DNA of 64,000 bases from Molossus alvarezi (Eukaryota > Chordata > Mammalia > Chiroptera > Molossidae), in NCBI GenBank assembly GCA_037176705.1, contig CM073891.1, positions 50,780,571 to 50,844,570 on the forward strand, read 5' to 3'. Below are positions 11,931 through 24,215 of this stretch, one piece after another (position 1 is the first letter of the stretch; each line of letters opens with the position of its first letter). Below the pieces are notes generated by a model. That model was not told the DNA's origin. It did no database searches and saw nothing but the letters and a program-made list of their open reading frames with translations. Both the position numbers and the translations under genes were made by a program.

Positions 11931-13229
11931 ACCTTTGAGCTTGTACTAGAAAAGATGAAGAAATTTATGTTTGAAGTATGAGACCATCAGCCACAAGTAT
12001 GGGTGAGGAAATGGTGTTTGAGGTTGGGGAACATCATTTTCATTGTAATTAACGCCCTTGAAATTGTTTGGGGTAGTACCCCCCCAAAATGCAAGAAGTT
12101 TAAGGGGAGACATATAACTATTCACTTTGGAACATGGAATGTGAAACCTTATGAAGAGAATATAGTAAATTTCTTGCTGGTATTGTTTGCCTGCATGACG
12201 TTTATGATAATGAATTTAAAGTGAAGTCAGTCATATCCAATTCTTATTTTTCCTCTAGAAACATTTAAAAGCTTAGATATAGGCCCAGAGAAGATAAATA
12301 ATCAAGTTCAGTCATAGGATTTTTGTTATATAATTATGGTGCAATTAGAAGAAGATTATTCTCAATGTTGTGATGATACTAACAGATCACAGAATTCTAA
12401 GATAGACAAGGAAAAGAGAGGAGGAAGCTAATAGTAAAAATAAAAAGGTGAGCTCAAAGTCATGAATAATTTGAAAATCTGTAGTGTAAGGAATACTAGA
12501 GAAAGTGAACTACAAAAATAAAATTAGTAGGTCAGAGAATAGGTTGAATAATTTGGGATTATAAATAGATAAAATAATCTCTGATAATAATGGTTCTATT
12601 GGGCATGATGATGATGGGATTAAGTTGTTATGGCAGAGAAGGCAATATAATTCTCCACTGTCCATTCTCCTTTCTTTCCTTTTGATAATAAAACTACTAC
12701 AATTATTCAGAAATACGGCAGGCCATCTAGAAACCTGTTTCTTTGCCTCTCTTTTATTTTATTTTGATCCTGAGAATAAATTTGTACAAGGGACTATAAA
12801 TAGAATTTATGTGGACAACTTCAGTGCAATACTTGTAAAAACAAAATTGTCTGCTCTCTGCTTTCTATGTGGATTAATGTGGGGACAAGGTGCTACTGAG
12901 AATGCTTTGTCCTTACTGATAGGGCAAAACCTAGGGGATGGTGAATAAAATTCAAAGAAACTAGATCCACATCTTATATTGTAGGATTGAGCCATAGTGT
13001 CAGCTGTGACTGTTAATGTGGGGAGAAAATAATAAGCGTCTGTCTTCTTTGAGTTGCTATATAGCATGGAAAAATGAAGTAGCTTACTCAGTCAGCCTTG
13101 ACATTTTTCAGTGAAAGTGGTATCTTGAGGCAGCAGCTGTATTGGGCCTTGCCTGGTAAACTCTGCTCAAAAGTCTCCACCCACCTCTATTACTACAAAC
13201 CAATTCAAGGCTACTTCGTCTTTGCTTCT
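11931..13229. other. Unassigned AT-rich sequence
   Basis: No gene recognised. The largest frame (107 codons, 12625-12948) shows no domain motif and is probably chance. Some of this may be further decay of the L2-like element to the left. Confidence 0.45.
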
Positions 13230-13400
13230 GTAGCCCCTCATATATTACAGGTATCAAGAGTAGTAATTATGTGTTTGCTTGTTTGCACAGTGATCCTGTG
13301 TACCATTTGAGGGCAGTGACTGTGCCTGGTTTTCATCTTGGTAACCTCAATGTCTAGCAAATGAAAGGAGTTATTTAATATTTCTTGAGTACCAAAAAGA
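13230..13400 (+). repeat. L2 3' end remnant
   Basis: TTTGAGGGCAGTGACTGTGC, TCAATGTCTAGCAAATGAAA and a final ATTTAATATTTCTTGAGTACC match the order of the L2 3' end (gagggcagggact ... cctagaacagt ... caataaatatttgttgaa). Confidence 0.6.
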
Positions 13401-13589
13401 ACATAAAATTGTCTAATTGTTGCAAGAAACATGAATGAAACACTTTCTATCCTCATAGACATTACAGTGCAACCACAAAACCATAAAAAGGGCAGCCAGA
13501 AAATGATGATGAGGACCAGCTCAGAAAAAGGCTTATAATTCTGCACGATGCAAGAGAAAAGCAGATGTTAGTACTGAGGAACTCTGAGA

Positions 13590-14390
13590 TCCAGATTCAC
13601 AAAAACCATTGCCTGATATCATTTGTATTTGAAGTTTCCATGACACCTCAAATGCAACATGCCACTCTTAGTCCAGTGTTCCATGTTATGAACAGTGTTT
13701 TTACCTTCCAATTTTCTGCAAAAATAAGAAAGTGGCAATCACCCTGGATTCCTCCAACCCTCTTATTTGTAGCCATCCAATTGGTTACTGAGTTCTGTGA
13801 ATCATACCTTTTATAAATCTGTCTCTTTACTTTCTATCCACAGTACCACTTGTTTAGTTCGGTCCCCTAGTCTTTCTCTTGTGAGTTATTTCATTTCTCC
13901 AGTTTCCAGTCCTCTGTTCTTTTCCTTTCAAACACCTTCTCAAATTAATTTCTCACATATCCCAAAGTATTGTATCTAAAATGTAAATACGATTATGTTG
14001 TTTCTTTGCTTCACAACTGTCACTAGTGCTTGGTCATGTTGACTTAATGACATATAAGACCCTCTGTGGTTTAGCCCTTGACTTCAGCTTCATCTACCTT
14101 AAGTGTCCCTGTCCAATTTTTATATTTCAATAATACTGAACTACCTCTAATTACCCATCATTATGTTTGTGCAACTTTTCTTTTTGTTCTATCTCTACCT
14201 GAAACTCTTTAAAACCCACATCTGGCTTCCCCACCATGCCCATTCTTGGCCTGCCTTACTCCTAATGAAGTAACTCATCTTCCTGAAAGAATTCTCTATA
14301 CTTCCATGCTATCCTATGCATCTTACTACTTACTAAATTGTATCTGAAATTATTTGATTACCTGTATGACCTCTCTAGGGCTAAGCTTTT
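13590..14390 (+). mobile_element. Ancient L2-like LINE fragment
   Basis: CACCCTGGATTCCTCCAACC, CAATTGGTTACTGAGTTCTG, GTACCACTTGTTTAGTTCGG, GTATCTAAAATGTAAATACG and ATATAAGACCCTCTGTGG follow an L2-like mammalian consensus as remembered. The match is loose and every frame is broken. Confidence 0.48.
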
Positions 14391-16989
14391 CAAAGCATGT
14401 ACCAAGCCTATTCATTGTTTAAATATGCCAAATAAGAATAATGGGCATTCAAATATTTGCCAAATTGTAACAAAGTATAGTCATTAATTAGAAACAAGAG
14501 ATCTGCTAACCAAAATTTCCTTCTACAACATGTCTTTATGAAACTTAATATTGATTAATGAGATGTTTTATTGCTATATAAAATATTTAATAAGTTTACA
14601 TTAAAATTTTTATTCCACAGTCACAATTTAAACTTTAAGTCAAGTTGGCCATGGGTAATACATTGCAATTAAGAGTGAAGACAATACAATTACACCCACA
14701 AATTTTTTCTGTGGATTTACTGGTGCCCTCTTTATTCATGAAGAATAGCATTTTACATTCACTATAAGAAGATAACCTCTTCAGACAACCTGGAGGATCA
14801 TAGTGAAGTTGAAGAGATGAGTGGCATAAACATGTATAGATAGCTTAGGAAAAAATATGAAATAAGTAAACTTTTCTTTGTCACATTTTATCTTTGCATC
14901 ACCCTCTCTTATTCACTGTGGCCAATGACCTAGTGCTGGCTGTCAGTCTCCAATTATCCTCAGCTCATGAATGTCTCTTAGCATGATATGGGGTCCTGTG
15001 ATTCTTTCTTCATGCCTTTCCAATTAAAGGATTTTCCTCAAATTTTCAGGATTTTTTGAAGTGAGTTGTAGAATTAGTCTTTGATAAACTACTATCTTAA
15101 TGATTATAATTATTTTTTTAAATTTTGAAGTACTCTTAATTATGAAATTATCTCAATCAATAATGAAGTTTTACTTTCAGGGAGTGATGCTAGATGCAGG
15201 GAAATTTGGAAGATTCTTTAAGTCAAATAACTTAGATTTCCTTTTCTATCCACCTAATACTTAAATAAAAGGCTTATAAATTACAATGGATAACTAGGCC
15301 AAATATTTTAAAACACTGCATAATCTTTAAAACACAAAAAAGAAAATCAGGTTTAAAATATTCTACCATAAAATAAAGTAAACAAAAGAGTATCAAGAGG
15401 GTACAATAGGAAAAGGTGCTTTTAAAAAGATTTATACTCTCCAAAAATTGAATGAAAATATTTAAAAGTTCTCTATATGAGGGGAATTTTCATGAATTTA
15501 TCATGTCTATGTGACTTCCCCATGCACATGTATTAAACTTTAATTTTCTCCTGCTAAAAAATAATAATAAATAAAAACAAACAGAAGTTCTTTATATGAA
15601 AATGAAAACATTTTGAAATTACCAAGTACAATAATAGTTTATTTGTGTAAGCTAGTTATAAGGCATCATCTAATTAGACTTTAAAATATCTTGTTAGAAA
15701 TATTTCTAGACATTTTTTTTTTCATTAAGTTCAACATTAGGTCAGAATTTGTTTAGACTCTTCAATCATACAGTTTTAAAATACTAGCAGGAAAGAATGT
15801 TAAACTGTGATTTCTAACATAAAATTCCCAAAGAACTTCTGTAACTATTCTAGGAAATTTTGCTGTCTGGGTTTCCTGGATGGATAAAATAGCTAATGCA
15901 ATTACTAAGCAGAGGTAAACTTAAATGTCATGATATTAAATGAAGCAAGATAATTAAAAATAAGCGTGCATAAACAGATTTTCCCCATAAACATAATGTG
16001 GGAGGGGATGAGCTAAGACTTTCAGGGGATGGGATCTACGCAGGACCACACCTTGCATACCAGAAATTATTGTACAACTAAATCTGTACTCATGATTCAC
16101 TCTTGGCAATATAAAATCCTCTGTACTTTTGGGGTGCAGAATGACATGCCAGCAGAGACTGTATGACACCATTAAAAGCACATTAGTAAAACAAGTTGTT
16201 GCATGTTATACTAATAAATCAGAACTTAGAGCATGATGATTAAACGTTACTTTATTTTTCTTTCAGATATCTCGCCACCTAACACACCCTTTTCAAAAGT
16301 ATGCTGCAACATAACCAGCACTCCCTAGCGCTTCAACAGCCCACATGTATGTCTCTTAAAGGGGAGTGCAACCCTTTGTCCTTAATGCCAGAGAATCAAC
16401 AGTGTTCGTTCCTGCTAAATATCCCAACTTTATCACTGACGGCCACGTGTTTCTTCTTATAAACCTATCTTCTTCGAAATTTAATGTGACAGATACACAG
16501 TCATCTACCTATCTTACATTCCCAATGTGTGGAGCTTTCTTTATTTGAAACAAATTAATAATATGAGACCAAATGTAAAGAACTATACTCACATATGTGG
16601 TCCATACTTTTATATAATTATTAAATTCCAATAATTAAAATTGAAATGGAATTATCATTTATATCCTAGGCCATTTATTCACAAGGTAAATTTATATGAA
16701 TAGTTATGGAGACTGAGAATACCATTGAGAGAGTCAGTAATGATTTGAGGCAATTGCTTTGCCTCTTGAATCTTTAAGTGCCCCCACCAAATCAGCCAAA
16801 GAACTCCTTATATAACTGGGACAGGTCATAAAGCAATGATTCATACACAAAAAGAGAAAACAGTTAGTAACAATGAGTGAAAATATGAAGAGAAAATGAT
16901 TCCTCATAAATATCCAAAACAATGCTAAGTAAAACAACCATGAATTATTTTTTTTCATTAATTAGGTCTCAAAGGAAAATGAAGTTCCA
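14391..16989. other. Unassigned AT-rich sequence
   Basis: No gene recognised. A splice-acceptor-like TTTTTCTTTCAG ends at 16266, but the in-frame reading beyond it hits a stop after 15 codons, so no exon is called. A CACGTG E-box lies at about 16444-16449. Confidence 0.45.
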
Positions 16990-17350
16990 TATTATTGATG
17001 GGAATATAATTGGGCAGTCTTTTCAGAAAGTCACTTGCTAATATGAATCAAGAAATATAAAAATATTCATACTCTCTACCAAGTGAATCCAGAAGTGTTT
17101 ATATGTATATAATTTCCTAAGAAATTATGGGGAAAAAAAACTGATGCATATTTTATTACAACACTAATTACAAAGGCAATGGAAATTAGTTTTAAAGTCC
17201 AAAATTGGTACTGGTTAAATAAATTTTGTGAGATCTCAGACATGAAAGAATATTAAATCAGTACTAAATATTATATTATTTCTATTTTTATGACACAAAA
17301 ATGTTTATATATATTGCTAAGTGAGAGAGTAACATTCTAAAAATTTCACA
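16990..17350 (+). mobile_element. Old L1M ORF2 fragment
   Basis: TATTATTGATGGGAATATAA, ATATGTATATAATTTCCTAA, CTGGTTAAATAAATTTTGTG and GTTTATATATATTGCTAAGTG follow the usual order of an old L1 ORF2 C-terminal region. Decayed; no open frame. Confidence 0.52.
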
Positions 17351-17472
17351 TGTGAAATTGTGAACTACACAGACATACTGAGGATATGTCAGTGGGAAGT
17401 AAACTGGTATAGTATGAAAAGATATTACCATGAAGAATTTCAATTTACTTTCCTTCTCTATTTTCCAAAGTT

Positions 17473-17651
17473 ATTGCTGCATGGGTGTGTCTCAGGGATT
17501 GAGTGTCGACCCATGCACCAAGAGGTCACCAGTCTGATTCTCCGTCAGGGTACATGCCCAGGTTGTAGGCCAGTCGATGTTCTCTCTCATCGATGTTTCT
17601 ATCTCTTTCTCCCTCTCCCTAAAATTCAATTCAAAAAAAAATAAATAAACA
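17473..17651 (+). mobile_element. VES-type SINE
   Basis: GCTGCATGGGTGTGTCTCAG head with the CCCATGCACCAAGAGGTCACC lineage arm, a contracted middle, ATCGATGTTTC core and AAAATTCAATTCAAAAA tail. A 7-base CAAAGTT flank match is too short to rely on. Confidence 0.8.
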
Positions 17652-17836
17652 AAGTTGTGACAGGTTGTTATGTTGCCTATATAATAATAAAAATAATAAT
17701 TAAACAAATAAAAGAAAATATAAGGATGCTAAGTAGATTCCAAATTTAAGAAAGAATTCACTAACAGTGTTGAATACATTTCACTGGGTAAAATAAATAA
17801 TGCCATTGATTGATTGATTTTAACATCTCCATACTA

Positions 17837-17848
17837 ATTTGATAGTAT

Positions 17849-17887
<39 letters not shown>

Positions 17888-18069
17888 TTATTTGAGAGAT
17901 AGAGGGAAAGGTAGAGCAAGAGAAAGAGAAACATGATTTGTTGTTCCACTTATTTATGCTTCATTGGTTGTTTCTTGTACGTGTCTTGATTGGTTATCAA
18001 ACCCACAACCTTGGTGTATCATCAGGATGATGTTCTAACCAACTGAGCTACCTGATTTGATAGTATTTA
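17837..18069 (-). mobile_element. tRNA-Ile-like SINE with perfect 15-bp target duplication
   Basis: ATTTGATAGTATTTA is repeated at 17837-17851 and 18055-18069. The body on the minus strand starts with GTAGCTCAGTTGGTTAGAAC and a CCAAGGTTGTGGGTTTGAT box-B region. The head resembles tRNA-Ile more than the VES head. The body contains CAATGAAGCATAAATAAGTG and GGAACAACAAATCATG. The tail complement is a (TTTA)n run at 17846-17888. A relative is at 55569-55806. Confidence 0.87.
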
Positions 18070-18584
18070 ATCATTAATTATTTAGTTTAACACTTTCTAT
18101 GTTATTTCATTACATACTATAAAAAGAAAATTTAAAAATGTATTCATTTGCTTTAGATTAAATAGAAAGCATAGAATTAAGTAAACTTAATAACTGACTT
18201 ATACATGATATACTTTTGTTTCTTCATTCAGCTCAACCTTTCATTTCCTTCCTACTCCTTCACGTTTTATTTCTCTATTGTCCCTACTATGCTCTCGAAA
18301 GTCTGTAAATTTCAAACTATACATGCCAAATAAATTGGTATTATAATTCTGGTAAGAATGTCACCAAATATTGCCAATAAAATATTAATTAAAAATGTTA
18401 TTATAAGGTATGTTTTTTAAATCACTTGTGATTTAGCTAGAAATTTTGGCTTCCTTACAGGAGTGGGAAAAATAATAACCAAATATTTCCTGTACTAAAC
18501 CATAATTATCATGTATTAAATTCTCTATTCTATTTTCTGTACAGGGCTGACATCATGCAAACACGCATGATAAAATGTTTTTAT
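18070..18584. other. Unassigned AT-rich sequence
   Basis: No gene or repeat recognised. Confidence 0.5.
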
Positions 18585-18600
18585 TAAAAATGCTTGCTTT

Positions 18601-20215
18601 TATCCCATCAAAATACCAATGACATATTTCATAGAACAAGAACAAATACTTCAAAAGTTCACATGGAACCAAAAAAGACTCTGAATAGCCATAGCAATTT
18701 TGAAAAAGAAGGACAAAGTAGGTGGGATCACAATACCAGATTTCAGGTTATACTACAAAGCAACTGTAATCAAAACAGCCTGTTACTGGCACAAGAACAG
18801 GCATATAGACCAGTGGAACAGAATAGAGAACCCAGAAATGGACCCAAGGCAATATGCTAAATTAATATTTGACAAAGGTGGCAAGAGCATACAGTGGAGT
18901 AAGAACAGCCTCTCTAGTAAATGGTGTTGGGAAGATTGGATAGCTACATGCAAAAAAATAAAACTAGACTATCAACTTACACCGTACACAAAAATAAACT
19001 CAAAATGGACAAAAGACTTAAATGTGACCCGTGAATCCATAAAAATTCTAGAAGAAAATGAAGGCAACAAAATTTCAGACATCATACACAGCACAATTTT
19101 CAATGATACATCACCTAAGGCAAGGGAAACAAAGGAGAAAATGAACACATGGGACTACATTAAACTAAAAAGCTTCTTCACAGCAAAAGAAACAATCATC
19201 AAAATGGAAAGGCAACCCACTGTATGGGAGAACATCATTGCCAATGATACATCAGATAAGGGGTTAATATCCAAAATATATAGAGTACTCATACAACTCA
19301 ATAAAAGGAAGACAAAGAACCCAATTAAAAAAATGGGCAGAGGAGCTGAATATACACCTCTCCAAACAGGACATACAAATGGCCAAGAGACATATGAAGA
19401 AATGCTCAACATCAGTAATCATCAGAGAGATGCAAATTAAAACAACAATGAGGTATCACCTCACACCTGTCAGAATGGCTGCTATCAATAATTACCAAAC
19501 AACAAGTGTTGATGAGGGTGTGGAGAAAAGAGGACTCTAGTACACTGCTGGTGGGAATGCAGACTGGTGCAACCACTATGGAAAACAATATGGTGTTACC
19601 TCAAAAAATTAAAAATTGAACTGCCATTTTTTTTTTTTTTTTTTAATCCTCACCCAAGGATATTTTTCCATTTTTTGTACAGATAGAGTGGGAGGGAGAG
19701 AGAGGAAGGGAGAGAGAGAGAGAAACATCGACGTGAAGGAACACATCGAGTGGCTGCCACCCGCACGACCAACCAGGGCCGGGGACAAACCGCAACCAAA
19801 TTACGTGCCCTTAGCGGGAACCGAACCCGGGTCTCTCGGGACCGCAGGCCGACGCTCTAACTGCTGAGCCAAACTGGCCAGGGCTGAACTGCCATTTGAC
19901 CCAGTGATCCCACTTCTAGGAATATACCCTAAGTAGCCTGAAACACCAATCAGAAAGAATATATGTACCCCCATGTTCATAGCAACACTATTTACAATAG
20001 CTAAAATCTGGAAACAGCCCAAGTGTTCATCAGTAGACGAATGGATAAAAAAGCTGTGGTACATATACACAATGGAGTACTATGCAGCTGTAAGAAAGAA
20101 GGATCTCTTATCCTTGGAGACGACATGGAGGAACCTGGAAAGTATTATCCTAAGTGAAACAAGCCAAGAAGAAAAAGCCAAATACCACATGATCTCACTT
20201 ATATATGGAATATAA
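18601..20215 (+). pseudogene. L1 ORF2 C-terminal remnant (post-RT and Cys-rich region), broken
   Basis: This codes for the part of the L1 endonuclease/reverse transcriptase protein that lies after the RT domain. An open stretch of 246 codons (18700-19440) contains the typical words [49 protein letters not shown] and [11 protein letters not shown]. It goes on in other frames to [16 protein letters not shown] text and ends in a last open piece (19973-20215) with MFIATLFTIAKIWKQPKC and YIYTMEYYAAV. Breaks are a frameshift near 18700, another near 19440, TGA at 19510-19512 where a related copy has TGG, TAG at 19934-19936 where it has AAG, and the SINE insertion. It has no RT or endonuclease domain and cannot work as an enzyme. 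Confidence 0.92.
19617..19897 (-). mobile_element. VES-type SINE, long form, inserted in L1; perfect 13-bp duplication
   Basis: TGAACTGCCATTT is repeated at 19617-19629 and 19885-19897, so the SINE at 19630-19884 split the L1 sequence. On the minus strand it has a well kept head (CCCTGGCCAGTTTGGCTCAG), box-B-like GGTTCGGTTCCC, the AAGGGCACGTAA segment, CT-rich body and AAAAATATCCTTGGGTGAGG tail. It is almost the same as the copy at 54679-54932, so it is probably young. Confidence 0.95.
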
Positions 20216-20518
20216 TGAATATAACAGTCTGAGGAATTGGGTAGACCCAGACACACGGAAGTAGGGTACAGACTGACAACCCTCAGAAGAGGGGGTGGGA
20301 AAAGATAAACCACAGAACTTATATGCATGTATGCATAACTAATAGACATGGACAACAAAACTGGGGACGGGGTGTGGGGAATGGGGAGGAGGGTGTCAAT
20401 GGGGTAAAAAAGGAGAAACATCTGTAAAAAAATAAAATTAAAAATGAAAAAAAGAAAAAAAGGAATAAAAATCTGCCCACAAAAAAAATAAATAAATAAA
20501 AATAAAAATGCTTGCTTT

Positions 20519-21802
20519 CTTAATATCTGCTGGAAATTATAATAAGGAACTATCTCTGTTATTAATGTCTATATATTAGTATCATATATGTTTATCAGAT
20601 TGATATTTTTCATTCATATTGTAAAGTAAGGAATAGGAATTTCTCACAAGAGGTAAAACAGCAGTTAAAATCAGATAATGTCAATCATGTTTATATTCAC
20701 AAATTTCAAGATATCTAACTATACTTACTCTAGAAAGTTCACAATTTTGTTCTTCTCAAGTGTGGCAGGCCGCTCAGTTGATAAGGACGTAGGACAGACA
20801 TCAGGGATTTACTCCTAATTTCAGTGTGGTAATTTCACGATCTATTTCTCTAAACCCAGCCACTCCGGATCCCAAGTCAAATTATCACAGGGTGTGTTTT
20901 AGTTTCTAAATATCTCTAAAAAATATTTTTATGTTTGAGACTGGCTTCTAGTGGGTCATTATCTTCATAAATTTAAAGAATGTAGGAGCTGGAGATTATT
21001 AGGTTCTAATCTCTCATTTCACAGACAAGAAAATAAAACTCCAAAGGAGGGAAGCTTGCTGTTTTTAATAAAAAGCTATGAGTTTTTAATTAAAAGCTAT
21101 GAATTTTTATTTGAAAGTGGACAACTTTTTATTTTACAAATAGATGCACTGGTATTGTTCATTGAATACGACTTTTTCCAAAAAAAGAAAAATGTAGCAC
21201 AAGGATCAGTCATTTATTTTCTGAGTTCTCCAGGTAAATGCTAAATAAATGCACTTATGGGTGCAGTCAGCTTCTTTCAGGTTTTTTTTTTTTTTTGGTC
21301 TATCCATTATTTATGCCCAACCTTTTTCAACCTAGTTAGATTCAGTCTTGACACTATGAACCAAAGCACTCTTTTTTTTCCCCTTGGCCAACAGAGATTG
21401 TCATCTGTATAAAGCAAAGTCAATTAGACCCGCTTTGGAATGTGGTTCTTGAACAGAGTGCCTCAAGAAAAGAAAACATTTGGAGAAGATTTGTTCAGAG
21501 GGTGGTGGTCTGGTGACATACCATTTTAAATCAGGAGAGTGTCCCTGGTTTTGATGTTTGGGAAGTCTCTTGTTCAGCCTGTTTACACTCTAGTAAAGTC
21601 TTATGTTACTTAAGTTAGCCTGAATTAGTTACTGGAGGTCAAAGAATCCTTTATAATTCATTTTCATTCACCCTTCTCAATGTCATAGGACTATTTGAAA
21701 TATGGTACAGGCATGGTTAGCAAACTTTCTTGCTCTTACCTGAGATAATCAGAAAAAAACTATAAATTAGAGAAAATATATGGCAACCGTAAATTAAATG
21801 CT
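20519..21802. other. Unassigned sequence
   Basis: No gene recognised. At 20760-20800, GGCAGGCCGCTCAGTTGATAA has a weak tRNA-head flavour, but there is no box B or tail to support a SINE. A short direct repeat around AAAAGCTATGA(A/G)TTTTT lies at 21071-21110. Confidence 0.4.
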
Positions 21803-22168
21803 ATACACTAAATTTGTGTCTTTCCCTCCCTCAACGTCATGCATGTTGAAACTTAACTCCCAAAGTGATGGTATTTGGAGGTTGGACCTTTGGGTAGTGA
21901 TTAGGTTAGGAGGGCAGAGCCCTCATGAATGGAATTAGTGCCCTTATAAAAGAGGCCCCAGAATGTCCCCCCCTGCTTTTTTGCCCTGTGATTCCTAACT
22001 AGAGATAGCCATCTATGAACCAGGAAGGAGGCCTTCACCACATGCTGAATCTGCCAGTGCCTTGATCTTGACATTTCCAGTCTCCAGAACTGTTAGAAAT
22101 AAATGTTTGCTGTTTATAAGCAACCCAGCATATGGTATTTTGTTTAGCAGCCTGAATGGGCTAAAACA
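21803..22168 (+). mobile_element. MaLR-type LTR (MST/MLT1 group), solo
   Basis: Ordered matches to the mammalian MaLR LTR are easy to see: ATGTTGAAACTTAACTCCCA, TTTGGAGGTTGGACCTTTGG, GAGCCCTCATGAATGGAATT, CCCTTATAAAAGAGGCCCCA, TGAATCTGCCAGTGCCTTGA, CTCCAGAACTGTTAGAAATAA and TGGTATTTTGTTTAGCAGCC. TATAAAAG (about 21943) and AGAAATAAA (22096-22104) are the old promoter and poly(A) signals. No internal sequence is next to it. Confidence 0.85.
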
Positions 22169-23049
22169 ATTAGTATTTATTGATATATGGTAACTAAAAT
22201 TCCACAGATTTTCCAAATTTCACTTGCTAAAGTACTTTACCTCACTTCTGATGATTGAAGAGGTGTGAAAGTTTGCTCACTGATTCTGTTGCCTACTGCC
22301 TACTATTGTCTTTTCCTCAGGTCCTAGCTGTAAGCACTCTCTTGTTGGAAAAAAAATGAGTAATTTTCTTGTTTGTGAATTATTTGAAACTATATTTCAC
22401 AGAGAAAAATTTTTGTAATTATCTTGGTAAAATGCCACCATTTTTCCCCCTCAGGTGCTGGATATTTTTTTTACCCCTTTTAATGGCTTTATAATAAGTA
22501 ATATCACTGCTTACTTTCTGCAGAATATTGCTTTGCAAATCACTGGCATATCCCTTTTCTTCACGATATTTTCAATGTCTTCCTTTATCCCCAGCTCTTG
22601 AAGGTAACTGATAAGTGATAATCATTATAACTGATGTTTCTTTATATTTCCACTTGATTCAATGCAAATTTTCAGTCAATAATAGCATTAAAATTTTGAA
22701 AATACATATTAATGCATTATATTAATAATGTACATTAATACATTATTTTAATTTTCAAAAGCACTTTCTCTAATTTGATTCTTAAATGTTAACTTCAGGT
22801 GTGAATTTACTAACATCCACTTATAATTCATATTTTGAGTTAATTCAGAATATATTAATAATTCAGAGACAATAATTTTAAATGATTATAAAGTACTGTC
22901 TCAAATAGTCTTTATTAAGTATCTAAATTTTTATTCCCGCAAAAAAAAATCTTGGTTCATTTAGGGATTGTTCAATGTGAGGACACAATAAAGGAATTCT
23001 AATAAAAATAGTAATTATATAAATAGTTAGTATTTTTTTATTTTTACCA
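22169..23049. other. Unassigned AT-rich sequence
   Basis: No gene or repeat recognised. 22680-22760 has short ATTAATA-rich direct and inverted words that are low complexity. Confidence 0.45.
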
Positions 23050-23245
23050 TATTTTAGGTTTGTTGAAAACTATTTTACATGTATGTATTTTGATCTTCAT
23101 GCCCCTAAAAAGAGGTATTCTAAGGTATCATAGTTATTTTCTTATTATGAATGCTGAGACTGAAGCCTAAGCATTCTTTCAGAGATTCCAGAGACATTTC
23201 CAAGGGTTTAACCCAAATCTACCTGACTGCAAAGTCCTCAGATTT
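23050..23245 (-). repeat. MIR remnant (minus strand)
   Basis: The order TTTACATGTATG, CTTCATGCCCC, GAGGTATTCTAAGG, ATGCTGAGACTGAAGCC, AACCCAAATCTACCTGACTG matches the reverse complement of MIR (lacks its tRNA head). Confidence 0.55.
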
Positions 23246-23327
23246 TTTCTCTAGTTAAAAAAAGATAAATTGAAGATAAGAGAAATAAGATGGTTTTATC
23301 AAATTATTAAACTTGAAAAAAAGTTTA

Positions 23328-23549
23328 GCCTGGTTGGTGTGGCTCAGTGGATTGAGTGTTGTCCCTTGGACTGAGAGGTCCCAGTTTGATTCCTGGTCAG
23401 GGCACATGACCAGGTTGTGGGCTCAATCCCTGGGGGGGGGGGGGGCATGCAGGAGGCAGCTGATTAATGTATCTCTCTCACTTCAATGTTTCTGTCTCTC
23501 CCTTCCTCTCTCTCTAAAATATCAATAAAAATGAAATGTATTAAAAAAA
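23328..23549 (+). mobile_element. VES-type SINE with a (G)13 run
   Basis: GCCTGGTTGGTGTGGCTCAG head, CCTTGGACTGAGAGGTCCC lineage arm, GGTCAGGGCACATGACCAGG middle, a G run replacing the usual GTGGGGGGC, GCAGGAGGCAGCTGATTAATG core, CT-rich stretch and AATATCAATAAAAATG tail. Confidence 0.88.
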
Positions 23550-23739
23550 GATCTGCATACTGTTCATGGGTTTAGATGTCTGAAATAGTAAACAAACTAA
23601 TCTCTATAAACTTTAACCAAGAGCATTGAGGAGTCAGGGTTTGCATAGATATATTAAGTTAATACTAAAGATTCCCTTTTTGAAAGAGTCAGTATGAGGA
23701 AAAAAAAAAGTGGTAGTTAGCCATTAAAATATGTCCTAG

Positions 23740-23985
23740 CAGGTTGCTGGTTTGGCTCAGCAGTTAGAGCTTCAGCCCTAAGACTGAAGGGTCACAGGTT
23801 CAATTCTTGGTCAAGGGCACGTGCCTAGTTTGCAGGTTTGATCCCTGGCCCGGGTCAGGGTTGTTCTGGAGGCAACCAATTGATGTGTCTCTCTTACGTG
23901 GATGTTTCTCTCTTTCCCTTTCCCTCCCTCCCTCCCAGTCCATCTAAAAATCAATGGAAAAATATCCTCAGGTGAGGATTAACCA
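23740..23985 (+). mobile_element. VES-type SINE, long form, with overgrown tail
   Basis: GGTTGCTGGTTTGGCTCAG head, GGTTCAATTCTTGG box-B region, GGGCACGTGCCTAG, CAATTGATGTGTCTCTC core and AATATCCTCAGGTGAGGATT end. The purine tract at 23986-24215 begins directly after the tail. Confidence 0.85.
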
Positions 23986-24058
23986 AAAAAAGAAAGAGAG
24001 AGAGAGAGAGAGAAGAAAAAAGAAGAAAGAAAGAGAGAGAGAGAGAGAAAGAAAGAGG

Positions 24059-24100
<42 letters not shown>

Positions 24101-24142
24101 GAGAGAAAGAGAGAAAGAGAGAAAGAGAAAGAAAGAAAGAAA

Positions 24143-24174
<32 letters not shown>

Positions 24175-24215
24175 GAAAGAAAGAAAAGAAAGAGAGAAAG
24201 AGAGAAAGAAAGAAA
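23986..24215 (+). repeat. Long (GA)n/(GAAA)n purine microsatellite grown from a SINE tail
   Basis: About 230 bp made only of A and G: (GA)n blocks broken up by GAAA and GAAAA units. It starts at the A-rich end of the SINE at 23740-23985. The Lys/Arg/Glu-rich frame that spans it is an artefact of the repeat. Confidence 0.95.

Larger units (their letters stand above)
18585..20518 (+). mobile_element. 5'-truncated young LINE-1 with 16-bp target duplication and a nested SINE
   Basis: TAAAAATGCTTGCTTT stands at 18585-18600 and 20503-20518. Between them lie the C-terminal part of L1 ORF2 (18601-20215), a G-rich 3' UTR (to about 20440) and an A-rich tail. The copy is truncated at its 5' end within the post-RT part of ORF2. 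A 255-bp VES SINE with its own duplication sits inside at 19630-19884. The sequence is close to the L1 at 30199-34366, including two shared nonsense codons. Confidence 0.93.

Noticed and set aside
12625..12948. 107-codon frame as a coding exon
   Set aside because: No recognisable domain, no splice context, AT-rich chance frame.
16267..16548. Possible exon after a splice-acceptor-like TTTTTCTTTCAG
   Set aside because: The frame continuing to the 60-codon open stretch has an in-frame TAA after 15 codons; no donor, no recognisable protein.
17846..17888. (TTTA)n as an independent microsatellite
   Set aside because: It is the tail complement of the tRNA-Ile-like SINE inside its target duplications.
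20760..20810. tRNA-like GGCAGGCCGCTCAGTTGATAA as a SINE
   Set aside because: No box B, body, tail or duplication follows.
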